Origin: Solibaculum_A intestinale
Lineage (GTDB): Bacteria > Bacillota > Clostridia > Oscillospirales > Acutalibacteraceae
DNA length: 64,000 nt
Assembly: GCF_040096205.1 (NCBI RefSeq)
Contig: NZ_JBBMFD010000010.1
Location: 14,005 to 78,004, forward strand
Direction of reading: 5' to 3'
Below, piece by piece: positions 50,158-58,451 of this stretch. The translations under genes and the position numbers were made by a program. Under the pieces are notes generated by a model. The model was given only the letters and a program-made list of their open reading frames with translations, did no database searches and was not told where the DNA came from. Each line of letters opens with the position of its first letter. Position 1 is the stretch's first letter.

Positions 50158-50388
50158 TCAGATTAATCGACAAAAATCTATACGAAATATGTGCCATCCC
50201 GGAAAAATTGCAGAAAAACCGCCGGGCATCGTTTTAAAAAGTTGTTAAGTGTGCACAAGCGATAAAAAATCCCAAATTTCTTGTGCAATGCTTCTAAAAT
50301 TCCGTGAAAAAAGGAAGCAAAAGCCGGGCAAGTGGATATACTGGAGCTGCAAAAGCTGGCGGCGATTTCCGGGGGTAGAAAGGACTTC

Positions 50389-50435
50389 CAGAATGCGCTA
50401 AAAACAGATCAAAGAGCTGTTTTTAGCGCATTCTG
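50389..50435. repeat. 19-bp perfect inverted repeat
   Basis: CAGAATGCGCTAAAAACAG (50389-50407) is the exact reverse complement of 50417-50435, with a 9-base loop. It lies in the 494-base gap between hydC and the flavoprotein gene, with no ORF and no T-run after the stem. The rest of this gap (50160-50388) shows nothing clear apart from AT-rich promoter-like DNA. Confidence 0.75.
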
Positions 50436-50522
50436 CCACTCTGCGGCCGGGCGCATTATCAGGATTGGCCCTGGGACGGGACGGCTCGGATGGCCGTTTT
50501 ATCGCTTTGCGCTGCAAGGCGA

Positions 50523-50566
50523 TAAAAAATCCCCGCACTACCAGCATAAGCGCGGGGATGAAAAAA
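50523..50566. terminator. Terminator of the SDR-flavoprotein operon
   Basis: ATCCCCGC (50529-50536)/GCGGGGAT (50552-50559); minus strand continues TTTTTT, plus strand side is also A-rich, so termination of the minus-strand operon is clear. Confidence 0.8.
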
Positions 50567-50574
50567 TATTCCAG

Positions 50575-52524
50575 TTAAAGCCCATCCACATTGCCCGTTT
50601 CCCGGAAGGACCGCCAGACATTCTCGAAAAAGTCCTCCCGTTGCGGGATAGGACGGCGGGGACGCACAAGGGCGCAGGGCCCCTCTTTTGTTAGGCGGAC
50701 TTCCTGAATCGCTTCGCTGCCCTTCTCTGCCAGGGAATGCCGGAATTCCTCCGAAAGCCCGGTGGGCAGGGTTCCTTGCGGGTCATGGTACAGAGCGGAA
50801 CCCCGGCTTTTGCCGCCATTTTTTAGATAGGAGAGCATGGCAAACAGGTACGCCTGCTGGGAAAGAAGCAGGTCCCGGTAGCGAAAGGAAAGGGAGAGCT
50901 CGCCGGGCAGAACCGGGGACCTACCCCACTGGGCCAGCTCCGCCTGGGCTTCCTTCAAAGCGGCGGCCATCCCTGTTTCCCTGCGAAAAGGGCCGCCCGC
51001 CTCGCTCATGCGCCGCTGGGCATTGGCGACCTGTCCCCGGATGCTTTCGGCATCTTGGTCCACCGGTGTAGTGAGCAACGCTTCCACCTGGGAAGAAACC
51101 GCGTTTAGAAACGCTGTTGCAGACATGGGCGGCTGGGTTCGTTTTGCGGCGATGTACCGGGCGGCCCGCAGGGAACCCACCTGCCCCGCGTTGAGGGCGC
51201 TGCCGCCCGGACGGGTGACGCCGTGGGTCCCCGCCGCTTCGCCCACGGCAAACAGGCCGGGCAGGGTGGTTTCCCACCAGCTGTTTACCTTCAGGCCGCC
51301 GTTGTTGTGCTGGGCGCACAAAGCGATTTCCAAAGGTTCCTTTGTCAGGTCCACCCCGCGGCTTCGGTAAAAGTCCACCGCCGGGCGGTTCATTTGAAGA
51401 AGCCGGTCGATGGGCCGCCCGAAGCAGGCCCCCGCCGCCGTCAGGTACTCTCTCGCCTGGGGCTCCAGCGCGGCCGCGTCCAGTTCCCCGCCGCCGGGAT
51501 TCTCCAAAAAGTCCAGCACTACCCGCCGGCCCTTGCGTTTGGTTTCCAGGAATACCAGCACGTCCAGAATGGAGGAACCGCAACGCACCTTCGTAACATC
51601 GAAGGGCCATTCGTAGCCCTTGCGGAAAATGTGGTTGCACATGGAAGCCGGGTCCCCGAAATAGTCGAGTAGGAATTCCCTTGGATCCGACCCGTCCGGA
51701 GCGGTGGACAAAAACCGAGGCAGCGCCTGCATGTAGGTGCCGGACACGTTCCACCGGGGACTCACCGACGCAAGGCCGAACTGCCATTCGGTCAGGTTCT
51801 GCCCCGCGGCGCCCGCCTCCAGCGCCGCGCCCGTGCTCCCCCAGTGCCCCGCGGGGTACACCGAGTCCAGATACATCCCGGCCGGGCCGCCGGTGGCCCA
51901 GACAAGGCTGCGGCAGTTGACCAGCAGCCAGCGGCTCTTTGCGGACTGCGGATTTTTGCAATTAAGACACAAAAGGCCCGCCGCTTGCCCGCCGATGGTG
52001 AGAATGCGCACCGCCTGGTACCCGTCCAAAATGGGGATGCCCTTTTCGAGCACCTCCCGCTCCAGCGCCTCGGTCATGAGCTTGGAGGTAAGCGGCCCCG
52101 CCGAGGTGGCCCGGCGGCGTAAGTCGTGGTCGGTGCGGTAGCCCACGTATTCGCCGTAAGGCCCGTCGGGGAAGGGGACGCCCAGCTCCACCAAGCGCAA
52201 AAAGCACCGGACGGAACTGGCCGCCTCCGCCAGGGCGTGCTCCCCGTCCACACAGCCGCCGGAAAAAAGGGTTTCGGCCATGGCCTGAACGCTGTCCGCC
52301 TCTTCGCCCGCCAGCGTCATCTTATAATAGGTTTGCTTATCGGAACCAGTATTGCGGGAGGTGCCGCAGTTCATCCCTTCGGTAACGAGGGTCAGGTCCC
52401 GCCGGCCGAAGGAGAAAAGCCGCGAGGCGGCGTTGAGCCCGGCGGCCCCGGAGCCCACCACCGCTGTCTGCACGGTAACCACCTTCACCGTCTGACCGGC
52501 AAGCTGTACCATTTCTTCCTTCAT
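50575..52524 (-). CDS. FAD-dependent oxidoreductase, fumarate-reductase/L-aspartate-oxidase fold
   Basis: A 649-residue flavoprotein: FAD Rossmann AVVGSGAAGLNAASRL (residues 21-36), MNCGTSRNTGSDKQTYYK, active-site region with EVLEKGIPIL and the VWATGGPAGMYL second FAD contact, GLFAVGEAAGTHGVTRPGGSALNAGQ near 430-455, then a helical C-terminal domain (about 490-640). This is the succinate dehydrogenase/fumarate reductase flavoprotein superfamily; no iron-sulfur or membrane subunit genes accompany it, so the electron partner is unknown. It forms an operon with the SDR upstream, which suggests joint oxidation of a hydroxy-acid or polyol. GGAGG nine bases before the ATG. Confidence 0.88.
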   Translation of the reverse strand: MKEEMVQLAGQTVKVVTVQTAVVGSGAAGLNAASRLFSFGRRDLTLVTEGMNCGTSRNTGSDKQTYYKMTLAGEEADSVQAMAETLFSGGCVDGEHALAEAASSVRCFLRLVELGVPFPDGPYGEYVGYRTDHDLRRRATSAGPLTSKLMTEALEREVLEKGIPILDGYQAVRILTIGGQAAGLLCLNCKNPQSAKSRWLLVNCRSLVWATGGPAGMYLDSVYPAGHWGSTGAALEAGAAGQNLTEWQFGLASVSPRWNVSGTYMQALPRFLSTAPDGSDPREFLLDYFGDPASMCNHIFRKGYEWPFDVTKVRCGSSILDVLVFLETKRKGRRVVLDFLENPGGGELDAAALEPQAREYLTAAGACFGRPIDRLLQMNRPAVDFYRSRGVDLTKEPLEIALCAQHNNGGLKVNSWWETTLPGLFAVGEAAGTHGVTRPGGSALNAGQVGSLRAARYIAAKRTQPPMSATAFLNAVSSQVEALLTTPVDQDAESIRGQVANAQRRMSEAGGPFRRETGMAAALKEAQAELAQWGRSPVLPGELSLSFRYRDLLLSQQAYLFAMLSYLKNGGKSRGSALYHDPQGTLPTGLSEEFRHSLAEKGSEAIQEVRLTKEGPCALVRPRRPIPQREDFFENVWRSFRETGNVDGL

Positions 52525-52527
52525 GGC

Positions 52528-53298
52528 TTATAACCTCCGGATGTGATAGCCGCCGTCCACGTTGAGAACATCGCCGGTGGAATAACGCAGTTTGTCGCTG
52601 ATGAGCAGAGACACGGCCCCCGCCACGTCCTCGGGCGTGCCCCACCGAGCGATGGGGACCTGGCCGCTCTCGGCGAAAAATCGGTCGTATTTCTCCGTGA
52701 CCGCAGCGGTCATGTCGGTGGCGATGATACCCGGGCGCACCTCAAAGACCCCGATGCCTTCCTCGGCCAGCCGGTCGGCAAACAGGGCGGTGACCATGGA
52801 AACCCCCGCCTTGGAGATGCAGTATTCCCCGCGGCTGACCGAGGAAACGTAAGCCGACATGGAGGATACGTTGACGATCACGCCCCGCCGGCCCTCCACC
52901 GGTTCCTGCCCCACCATCCGCCGGGCCACCGACTGGGTGAGAAACAGCATGCCCTTTAAGTTGATGTCCAGCACCTGAGTGAAGCTTTCCTCGGTCATGC
53001 TTAGAAGGTCCGTGCGCACCTTGGGAGCCACCCCGGCGTTGTTTATGAGAATGTCGATACGGCCGAAGGCCTCCACCGATCCGGCCACATACCGCTCCCG
53101 GTCGCCCCGATCGGCAAGGCTGCCGGAGAAATAGAGAACCGGGCTTTGCCCCGTCCGTAGGTCCTTTAGAACTGGGGCGACCTTTTCTTGGGGCGAGGTG
53201 CCCAGGATGCTCACCCCGACCCCTTCCTTTAAAAGCTGCCGGGTGATGGCAAGACCGATGCCCCGGGCCCCGCCGGTGACCAGCGCGTAACGTTTCAT
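52528..53298 (-). CDS. Short-chain dehydrogenase (SDR, FabG-like)
   Basis: A 256-residue classical SDR: TGGARGIGLAITRQL (residues 8-22), NNAGVAP, catalytic Ser in NVSSMSAYVSS, YCISKAGVSM with Tyr-x3-Lys, and RPGIIATDMT. It is NAD(P)-dependent, acting on a hydroxyl/ketone. Although FabG-like, it is not in a fatty-acid cluster; co-transcription with the flavoprotein points to catabolism of a small hydroxylated substrate. ATG 53296-53298 with GGAGG at nine bases. Confidence 0.92.
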   Translation of the reverse strand: MKRYALVTGGARGIGLAITRQLLKEGVGVSILGTSPQEKVAPVLKDLRTGQSPVLYFSGSLADRGDRERYVAGSVEAFGRIDILINNAGVAPKVRTDLLSMTEESFTQVLDINLKGMLFLTQSVARRMVGQEPVEGRRGVIVNVSSMSAYVSSVSRGEYCISKAGVSMVTALFADRLAEEGIGVFEVRPGIIATDMTAAVTEKYDRFFAESGQVPIARWGTPEDVAGAVSLLISDKLRYSTGDVLNVDGGYHIRRL

Positions 53299-53349
53299 AT
53301 ATACATCCCTCCAAACGGACTGCGGCGCTGTCGCCGCATAGATACCTTT

Positions 53350-53378
53350 AGGATAAGCGTTTCGCTTCTCTGCGTCAA
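53350..53378 (-). promoter_or_regulatory. Promoter of the SDR-flavoprotein operon
   Basis: Minus strand TTGACG, 17 bases, TATCCT. Confidence 0.55.
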
Positions 53379-53454
53379 TGTCCCATTCCGGGCCCGGTGA
53401 AGAAAAAACGCAGAAAAATCCCCGAAAAGACCGTACAAGAACGCAAAAATATAG

Positions 53455-53460
53455 TATAAT
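53455..53460 (+). promoter_or_regulatory. -10 element for the F420-ligase-like gene
   Basis: TATAAT in AT-rich DNA, 63 bases upstream of the start; the -35 (CGTACA) is weak. Confidence 0.45.
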
Positions 53461-53522
53461 GGCTTGCGAGAAGAAAAAGCGGGGATTCCCCGCAAATTTA
53501 CGAGTATGCAGGAGGATGTTCT

Positions 53523-54713
53523 ATGCAGCGTATGATCGGAACCCAGGCGCGGGGAATTCGCGCGCCGATTATCCGGGAAGGGGACGACCTGGCGGCCATT
53601 GTGGTGGAGTCGGTTTGCAGCGCGGCCCAGGCGGAGGGCTTTTCCCTTCGGGACCGGGACGTGGTGGGCATTACCGAGGCGGTGGTCGCCCGAGCCCAAG
53701 GCAACTACGCGTCGGTGGACGCCATTGCCGCGGACGTGAAAGCGAAGTTCCCGAATGGGGAAATCGGCGTGATTTTCCCCATCCTCAGCCGCAACCGGTT
53801 CGCCATCTGCCTGCGCGGCATCGCCAGAGGAGCGAAGAAGATCATCCTTCAGCTGAGCTACCCGGCCGACGAGGTGGGCAACCATCTCATCAGCGAGGAC
53901 GACCTGGACCGCTCCGGTGTGGACCCGTTTCAGGACGTGCTTGACGAGGAAGCCTACCGGAAGCATTTCGGCTGCCAGCTCCATCCCTTTACGGGGGTGG
54001 ACTATGTGGAGTATTATACCTCCCTTATCCGGGAGGAAGGGGCCGACGTGCAGGTGATTTTCGCCAATTCCCCCTGCGCCGTCCTTTCCTATACCAAGGA
54101 CGTGCTGGCCTGCGACATTCACACCCGCGCCCGCACCAAGCGGCTTTTGAAAGCGGCGGGAGCCAATACCGTTTACGCCTTGGACGACCTGATGACCGCG
54201 TCGGTTAACGGCAGCGGCTGCAACGAGGAATACGGCCTTTTGGGGTCCAACAAAGCCACCGAGCAGAGCGTCAAGCTGTTCCCGCGGGACTGCCGGGCGT
54301 TTGTTGCCGCCGTGCAGGACAGGTTTCTCAAGGAAACCGGCAAGCACATCGAAGTGATGGTGTACGGCGACGGGGCGTTCAAGGACCCGGTGGGGAAAAT
54401 CTGGGAGCTTGCCGACCCGGTGGTTTCCCCGGCCTATACCGACGGTCTTTCCGGCACCCCCAACGAGCTCAAGCTCAAGTACCTGGCGGACAACCAGTTC
54501 GCCCATTTGAAGGGCGAGGAGCTGCGGGAAGCCATCGCCGCCTCCATCCGCCAAAAGGACAAGGATTTAAAGGGCCGCATGGAAACCCAGGGCACCACCC
54601 CCCGGAGGCTGACCGATCTGTTGGGCTCCCTGTGCGATTTAACCTCCGGCAGCGGGGACAAGGGAACCCCCATCGTGCTGGTGCAGGGGTACTTTGACAG
54701 CTACGCCGACTAA
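53523..54713 (+). CDS. Coenzyme F420:gamma-glutamyl ligase-like protein
   Basis: A 396-residue protein with features of the CofE family: N-terminal ARGIRAPIIREGDDLAAIV, DRDVVGITEAVVARAQGNYA (metal/GTP site region), and VMVYGDGAFKDPVGKIWELA in the middle. CofE adds glutamate to F420-0 or folate-like acceptors with GTP. Many Clostridia carry this gene without making F420, so the acceptor here is not known. AGGAGG seven bases before ATG 53523. Monocistronic with its own terminator. Confidence 0.85.
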   Translation: MQRMIGTQARGIRAPIIREGDDLAAIVVESVCSAAQAEGFSLRDRDVVGITEAVVARAQGNYASVDAIAADVKAKFPNGEIGVIFPILSRNRFAICLRGIARGAKKIILQLSYPADEVGNHLISEDDLDRSGVDPFQDVLDEEAYRKHFGCQLHPFTGVDYVEYYTSLIREEGADVQVIFANSPCAVLSYTKDVLACDIHTRARTKRLLKAAGANTVYALDDLMTASVNGSGCNEEYGLLGSNKATEQSVKLFPRDCRAFVAAVQDRFLKETGKHIEVMVYGDGAFKDPVGKIWELADPVVSPAYTDGLSGTPNELKLKYLADNQFAHLKGEELREAIAASIRQKDKDLKGRMETQGTTPRRLTDLLGSLCDLTSGSGDKGTPIVLVQGYFDSYAD

Positions 54714-54738
54714 AGAGAACCCTTTCGTTTCGATTGAG

Positions 54739-54774
54739 AACGCGCGCCGGACGGAAAGCCGGCGCGCGTTTTTT
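54739..54774 (+). terminator. Intrinsic terminator after the F420-ligase-like gene
   Basis: AACGCGCGCCGG (54739-54750)/CCGGCGCGCGTT (54759-54770), then TTTT. Confidence 0.9.
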
Positions 54775-54879
54775 GATGGACTATTGGGGAATGTAGGCGA
54801 ATAGAATGAGAGAATAGAAAAAGCCCCGGAGACAGCGCACCGTTTGGGCTGCCTTGGGGCCGGCATAGGAGAGACGGCT

Positions 54880-55580
54880 ATGAAAATTGCGCTCATTCAC
54901 GGGCAGAACCACAAGGGCTCCACCTACCACATGGGACGCCTGCTGGCCGAACGTCTGGCAAAGGAGGATCCCATCCGGGAATTCTTTCTGCCCAAGGACC
55001 TGCCCCACTTTTGCTGCGGCTGCGCCCAGTGCATCCTCAAAAGCGAGACCCTCTGCCCCCATGCGAACGAACTCGCCCCCATCACCAAGGCCATGGATGA
55101 GGCGGACGTACTGATTTTTACCACCCCGTCTATGTTTACCACGCCACCGGCTCCATGAAGGCGTTTCTGGATCACTATGGATACCGCTGGATGGTCCATA
55201 GGCCAGAGGAAGCGATGTTTCACAAGCAGGCGGTCTGCCTGTCCACAGCCGCCGGAGCGGGAATGAAATCTGCCAACCGGGACATCAGGGACAGCCTTTT
55301 TTACTGGGGGGTGCCTAAGGTCTATTGCTATGGGATTGCGGTGCGGGCCACCTCCTGGCAGGGGGTATCTTCCAAGAGACGGAAAAGGATCGACCGGGCT
55401 GTCCGAAAGCTGGCGAAGCAAGTGGAGGGGCGGCAGGGGAAGATCCGGGTCCCGCTTAAGACCAGAGGCTATTTCGCCGTCATGCGCAAATTGGTGTCGG
55501 GCTGTTGGAACCCGGCCGACCAGGTGTACTGGCGGGAAAGGGGCTGGGACAAAGACAAACGTCCCTGGAAAGCCGATTGA
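54880..55580 (+). pseudogene. Flavodoxin-fold NAD(P)H oxidoreductase broken by a frameshift
   Basis: Frame one (54880-55158) encodes MKIALIHGQNHKGSTYHMGR, FCCGCAQCILK and VLIFTTP, then derails into SMFTTPPAP and a stop. The continuation lies in the next frame from about 55128: VYVYHATGSMKAFLDHYGYR and WMVHRPEE to 55580. The two join if one C is added to the run of four C at 55124-55127, giving FTTPVYVYHATGSMKAFLDH. The whole protein would be about 233 residues, the normal size for the flavodoxin-like NADPH-dependent FMN reductase family. Either a real one-base deletion or a homopolymer sequencing error. GGAG precedes the ATG. Confidence 0.85.
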
Positions 55581-55587
55581 TACGGCG

Positions 55588-55635
55588 TATAAGGAAGAGG
55601 AGGAACCACATTGGCGGTTCCTCCTCTTCCTTATA
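55588..55635. terminator. 20-bp perfect stem between two convergent genes
   Basis: A 20-bp stem from 55588-55607 and 55616-55635 with loop ACATTGGC; the second arm includes the HAD gene stop. No T-run, but position suggests a terminator for both genes. Confidence 0.6.
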
Positions 55636-56476
55636 TTGCATACCGGGCGGCTATCCAGCTTGCCACTGCGTCGTCGTCGCAGTCCCCGATGTGATGGGCG
55701 GCGGCCGCCTTTACCGATGCGCACGCGTTTTCCACGGCTACGCTTTCGTCGGCAGTGTCAAACAGAGACAGGTCGTTGCGGTTGTCCCCAAAGCAGACGA
55801 GGCGCTTCGCCCCGGTGTATTCCCGCAAAAGCGTCGCCTGCCTGCCCTTGCCTGCACCCGCCGGCATTACCTCCAGCCAGAATTCCTCCCGGCGGTAGAC
55901 GTCCCGCTGGAAGTTGACCGCATACCGCCGGTCGGCGGCAAAAGCGTCCGCCAGGCCCCCCAACTCTTTAAGGCTCCCGATGGCGGTAAAGTAAAACGCA
56001 CCGCCGGCAAACAGATCCTCCATCCCTGTTGCCGGGCGAAGGCGTGGATCGTTTTCCCGGGAGGCAAGGTAAGCTTGTACGCCGGGGGATTGATGGGGAG
56101 AAGGCAGAAAGGAAACTGTTTCCATTCCGCCCTGCATGGCGTAAACAAGGGGCTGCACTCCGGCGTGCTCAAACCGGGAGCGTGCTTCGTCCACCACCTG
56201 GGGCGCGAAGACGGAGGCGGCCAGTAGCCTCTTGGTTTGCGGGTCCACCAGAAAAGCGCCGTTGTAGGTGATGACCGGCAGCGTAAGCCGGAGCTTGGAA
56301 AGGAGGGGGCCGGCCGAGTTCCAGGACCGGGCGGTGGCTATGGTAAAAAGCAGCCCCCGCTCCATGCAGCCGTTTAGCAATGCCGCCGACTGGGCGGACA
56401 ACGTCCCGTCCCGCCGAAGCAGGGTGCCGTCTAGGTCGGACACGTATAAAATTCCGTCGTGGATGGCTGAAGCCAT
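55631..56476 (-). CDS. HAD-family phosphatase (Cof-type)
   Basis: A 281-residue HAD hydrolase: VSDLDGTLLRRDG (catalytic Asp-x-Asp, residues 12-20), IATARSW (motif II), a cap domain (about 85-190), and CFGDNRNDLSLF (metal-binding DD motif near 221). Cof-type HADs dephosphorylate sugar phosphates or cofactors such as FMN or PLP. ATG 56474-56476 has GGAGG seven bases upstream; the frame stays open further upstream inside the ABC-F gene. It lies 22 bases behind the ABC-F stop, same operon. Confidence 0.9.
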   Translation of the reverse strand: MASAIHDGILYVSDLDGTLLRRDGTLSAQSAALLNGCMERGLLFTIATARSWNSAGPLLSKLRLTLPVITYNGAFLVDPQTKRLLAASVFAPQVVDEARSRFEHAGVQPLVYAMQGGMETVSFLPSPHQSPGVQAYLASRENDPRLRPATGMEDLFAGGAFYFTAIGSLKELGGLADAFAADRRYAVNFQRDVYRREEFWLEVMPAGAGKGRQATLLREYTGAKRLVCFGDNRNDLSLFDTADESVAVENACASVKAAAAHHIGDCDDDAVASWIAARYAI

Positions 56477-56498
56477 AAGCGGCCCTCCGTTTCGATGG

Positions 56499-58091
56499 TT
56501 ATATTCCCAGCTCCACTCGCTTGGTGGCCACATGGTCGGCAAACACCGCATCGTGCTCCACAAAGAGGATGGTGGGCTTGCAGGCGAGCAGCAGCTCTTC
56601 GAGCTGGACGCGGGAAAGGATGTCGATAAAGTTGAGCGGTTCGTCCCACAGGTACAGATGGGCGGGCTTGGAAAGGCTGGCCGCCAGCAGCACCTTTTTC
56701 TTTTGCCCGGCGCTCAGTTCCTCCAAGCGCTTTTCAAACTGGGTGCGGGAAAAGTCCAGCTTTCGCAGAATCGCTTTGAAAAGAGGTTCGTCGAGAGAAC
56801 GGGAAAGAAGGAAATCCCGCAGGGAACCCGACAAAAACGAGGTGTCCTGGGGGACATACGAGAGAGTCAGCCCGCTCATAAGGCGGCAGGCGCCCTCGCA
56901 GGGGAGCGGCTCTCCCAGCAATAGCTTGAGCAGGCTGGATTTCCCGCAGCCGTTTGGCCCGATAAGGGCAACCCGGTCTCCCGCCTCGACGGTAAAGCTG
57001 AGATGGTCGAACACGGTGTGGCCGCCAAAGCGCAGCGACAGGCCGGTTGCTTCCAGAAGCCGGGGCTTTGGGGGCTTTAAGGTGACGATTTTAAGCGCAT
57101 CTTTCGTCTCCAGGTCCTTGAGCAGAGCTTCCTTTTCCTCGGCCGCTTTGGTAAGCCGCTGCTCGGCCGCTTTGGCCCGCTTCATCAGTTTCGCCGATTT
57201 GTGCCCCAAATATCCCCGGTCGGGGCGTAGGCCGGAATTGCGCGAGCCGATTTTCTCTTTCTCCACCCGGCCCGACCAGTCCGCGCTGCGGGCCGCCGCT
57301 TCGTTTAGCCGGCGAATGTCCTTTTGCAGCCGCTGGCTCTGGGCCGCTTCAAATTGGTCGAGCCGCTTGCGGTTCTCTTCCCAAACGTCGTAATTCCCCT
57401 TTTGCAGGGTAATGGTGGAGCGGTTGAAAGACAGAATATGGTCCACCGCTTCGTTTAAGACCGCCCGGTCGTGGGAGACCAGGAGAAAACCGGATTTTGA
57501 ACGCAGATATTGGGCCACCGCCCGGCGGCCCTGGGCGTCCAGGTGGTTGGTGGGCTCGTCGATGAGCAAAAACCGGTTTTTGCGTAAAAACAGGGCGGCC
57601 AGCAAAAGCTTGGTCCGTTCGCCGAAGCTCAGAGTATCGAAAGGGCGGGCGAGGGCGCCTGGAGAAATTTGCAGCAGATTTGCCTCCCGCTTCAGAAGTT
57701 CGTCGATGCAGTACCCGTCCGAAGCCTCGTACTGCTCGAGCACCTGGCCGTACTGAACGAGCATGTCCGGGGAGCCGTCTGCCAAAAGCGCCTCCATCTG
57801 CACCTCCCACCTAGTGAAGGGAGCCACCGCCTCCCGCGCCACCTGCAAAGCGGGACGCTCCGGGTTTTCCACCTCAAAGGGAAAATAATCAAAGGAAACC
57901 GGGGACGAAATGAGCCCCCGATAGGGGTATTTCCCCATCAGGAGGTTTAAAAAGGTGGTCTTCCCTCGGCCGTTTCGGCCGATGAGCCCCAGCCGCCAGT
58001 CGGTGCTCAGCTGCAGGGAAAGATGAGAGAAGATGTCTTCTGCGCTGGTATCGTAAGAAAAGGTAAGGTCTTCTATGGTGATGATTGCCAT
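56499..58091 (-). CDS. ABC-F ribosomal protection protein, Lsa-type
   Basis: A 530-residue tandem-ABC protein of the antibiotic-resistance ABC-F group. NBD1: GLIGRNGRGKTTFLNLL, LSFGERTKLLLA, LIDEPTNHLD. A long basic coiled linker (about 255-330) follows, then NBD2: LIGPNGCGKSSLLKLL, LSAGQKKKVLLA and the variant LWDEPLNFID, all close to Lsa(A)/Lsa(E). Such proteins free the ribosome from lincosamides, pleuromutilins and streptogramin A; which drugs here is unknown. ATG 58089-58091 with GGAGG nine bases upstream. A 280-base leader with an ORF and a terminator precedes it, see 58111-58235, and the HAD gene follows in the operon. Confidence 0.9.
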   Translation of the reverse strand: MAIITIEDLTFSYDTSAEDIFSHLSLQLSTDWRLGLIGRNGRGKTTFLNLLMGKYPYRGLISSPVSFDYFPFEVENPERPALQVAREAVAPFTRWEVQMEALLADGSPDMLVQYGQVLEQYEASDGYCIDELLKREANLLQISPGALARPFDTLSFGERTKLLLAALFLRKNRFLLIDEPTNHLDAQGRRAVAQYLRSKSGFLLVSHDRAVLNEAVDHILSFNRSTITLQKGNYDVWEENRKRLDQFEAAQSQRLQKDIRRLNEAAARSADWSGRVEKEKIGSRNSGLRPDRGYLGHKSAKLMKRAKAAEQRLTKAAEEKEALLKDLETKDALKIVTLKPPKPRLLEATGLSLRFGGHTVFDHLSFTVEAGDRVALIGPNGCGKSSLLKLLLGEPLPCEGACRLMSGLTLSYVPQDTSFLSGSLRDFLLSRSLDEPLFKAILRKLDFSRTQFEKRLEELSAGQKKKVLLAASLSKPAHLYLWDEPLNFIDILSRVQLEELLLACKPTILFVEHDAVFADHVATKRVELGI

Positions 58092-58110
58092 TTGGTGTTC
58101 CCTCCCGTAC

Positions 58111-58148
58111 AAACAAAATAGCCGCAGGAAAGAAACCTTTCCCGCGGC
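58111..58148 (-). terminator. Attenuator hairpin in the Lsa-type leader
   Basis: On the minus strand GCCGCGGGAAAG and CTTTCCTGCGGC form a 12-bp stem (one G-U pair) with a four-base loop, followed by TATTTTGTTT. It is 20 bases before the ABC-F start, typical for drug-inducible attenuation. Confidence 0.7.
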
Positions 58149-58181
58149 CAGATAACCATACGAAAGAGAACGCGGCCGGGT

Positions 58182-58235
58182 TTACACCCATGGACGCGCA
58201 GCAAAATCGAAAAAAGTGAGGGCAATCGAACGCAT
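58182..58235 (-). CDS. Leader peptide for the Lsa-type gene
   Basis: A 17-codon frame, MRSIALTFFDFAARPWV, starting at 58233-58235 with AGGAAAG upstream and ending 34 bases before the attenuator stem. Its position between promoter and terminator is that expected for ribosome-stalling leaders. The sequence itself gives no stalling motif I can name. Confidence 0.45.
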   Translation of the reverse strand: MRSIALTFFDFAARPWV

Positions 58236-58368
58236 AAGGGCATCTTTCCTGCTTATGGCGCCAAAAGCCGCACCGCCCTTTCGGCAGCGAAGCGTTTGAC
58301 CTTGGTCCAAACTAGCAAGAAAAATGACGCAAGCCCGATCTTCCCCTTTCGGTTCCAAAACTAGGGCC

Positions 58369-58397
58369 AGTATAACACGCACGACTTTCCCTGTCAA
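58369..58397 (-). promoter_or_regulatory. Strong promoter of the Lsa-type gene
   Basis: Minus strand TTGACA, 17 bases, TATACT: a perfect -35 and five of six in the -10. Confidence 0.8.
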
Positions 58398-58451
58398 CCG
58401 GAAAAAGCGGGAATTTTGCCGGCCTACTGCCGCCGGAGACGGAAAGCCCGC

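Noticed and set aside
50332..50694. A 120-codon plus-strand frame beginning with GTG
   Set aside because: It runs through a palindrome and a terminator and into the antisense of the flavoprotein gene; no family resemblance.
53295..54554. A 419-codon minus-strand frame opposite the F420-ligase-like gene
   Set aside because: Antisense shadow; the sense frame has a promoter, ribosome site and family motifs.
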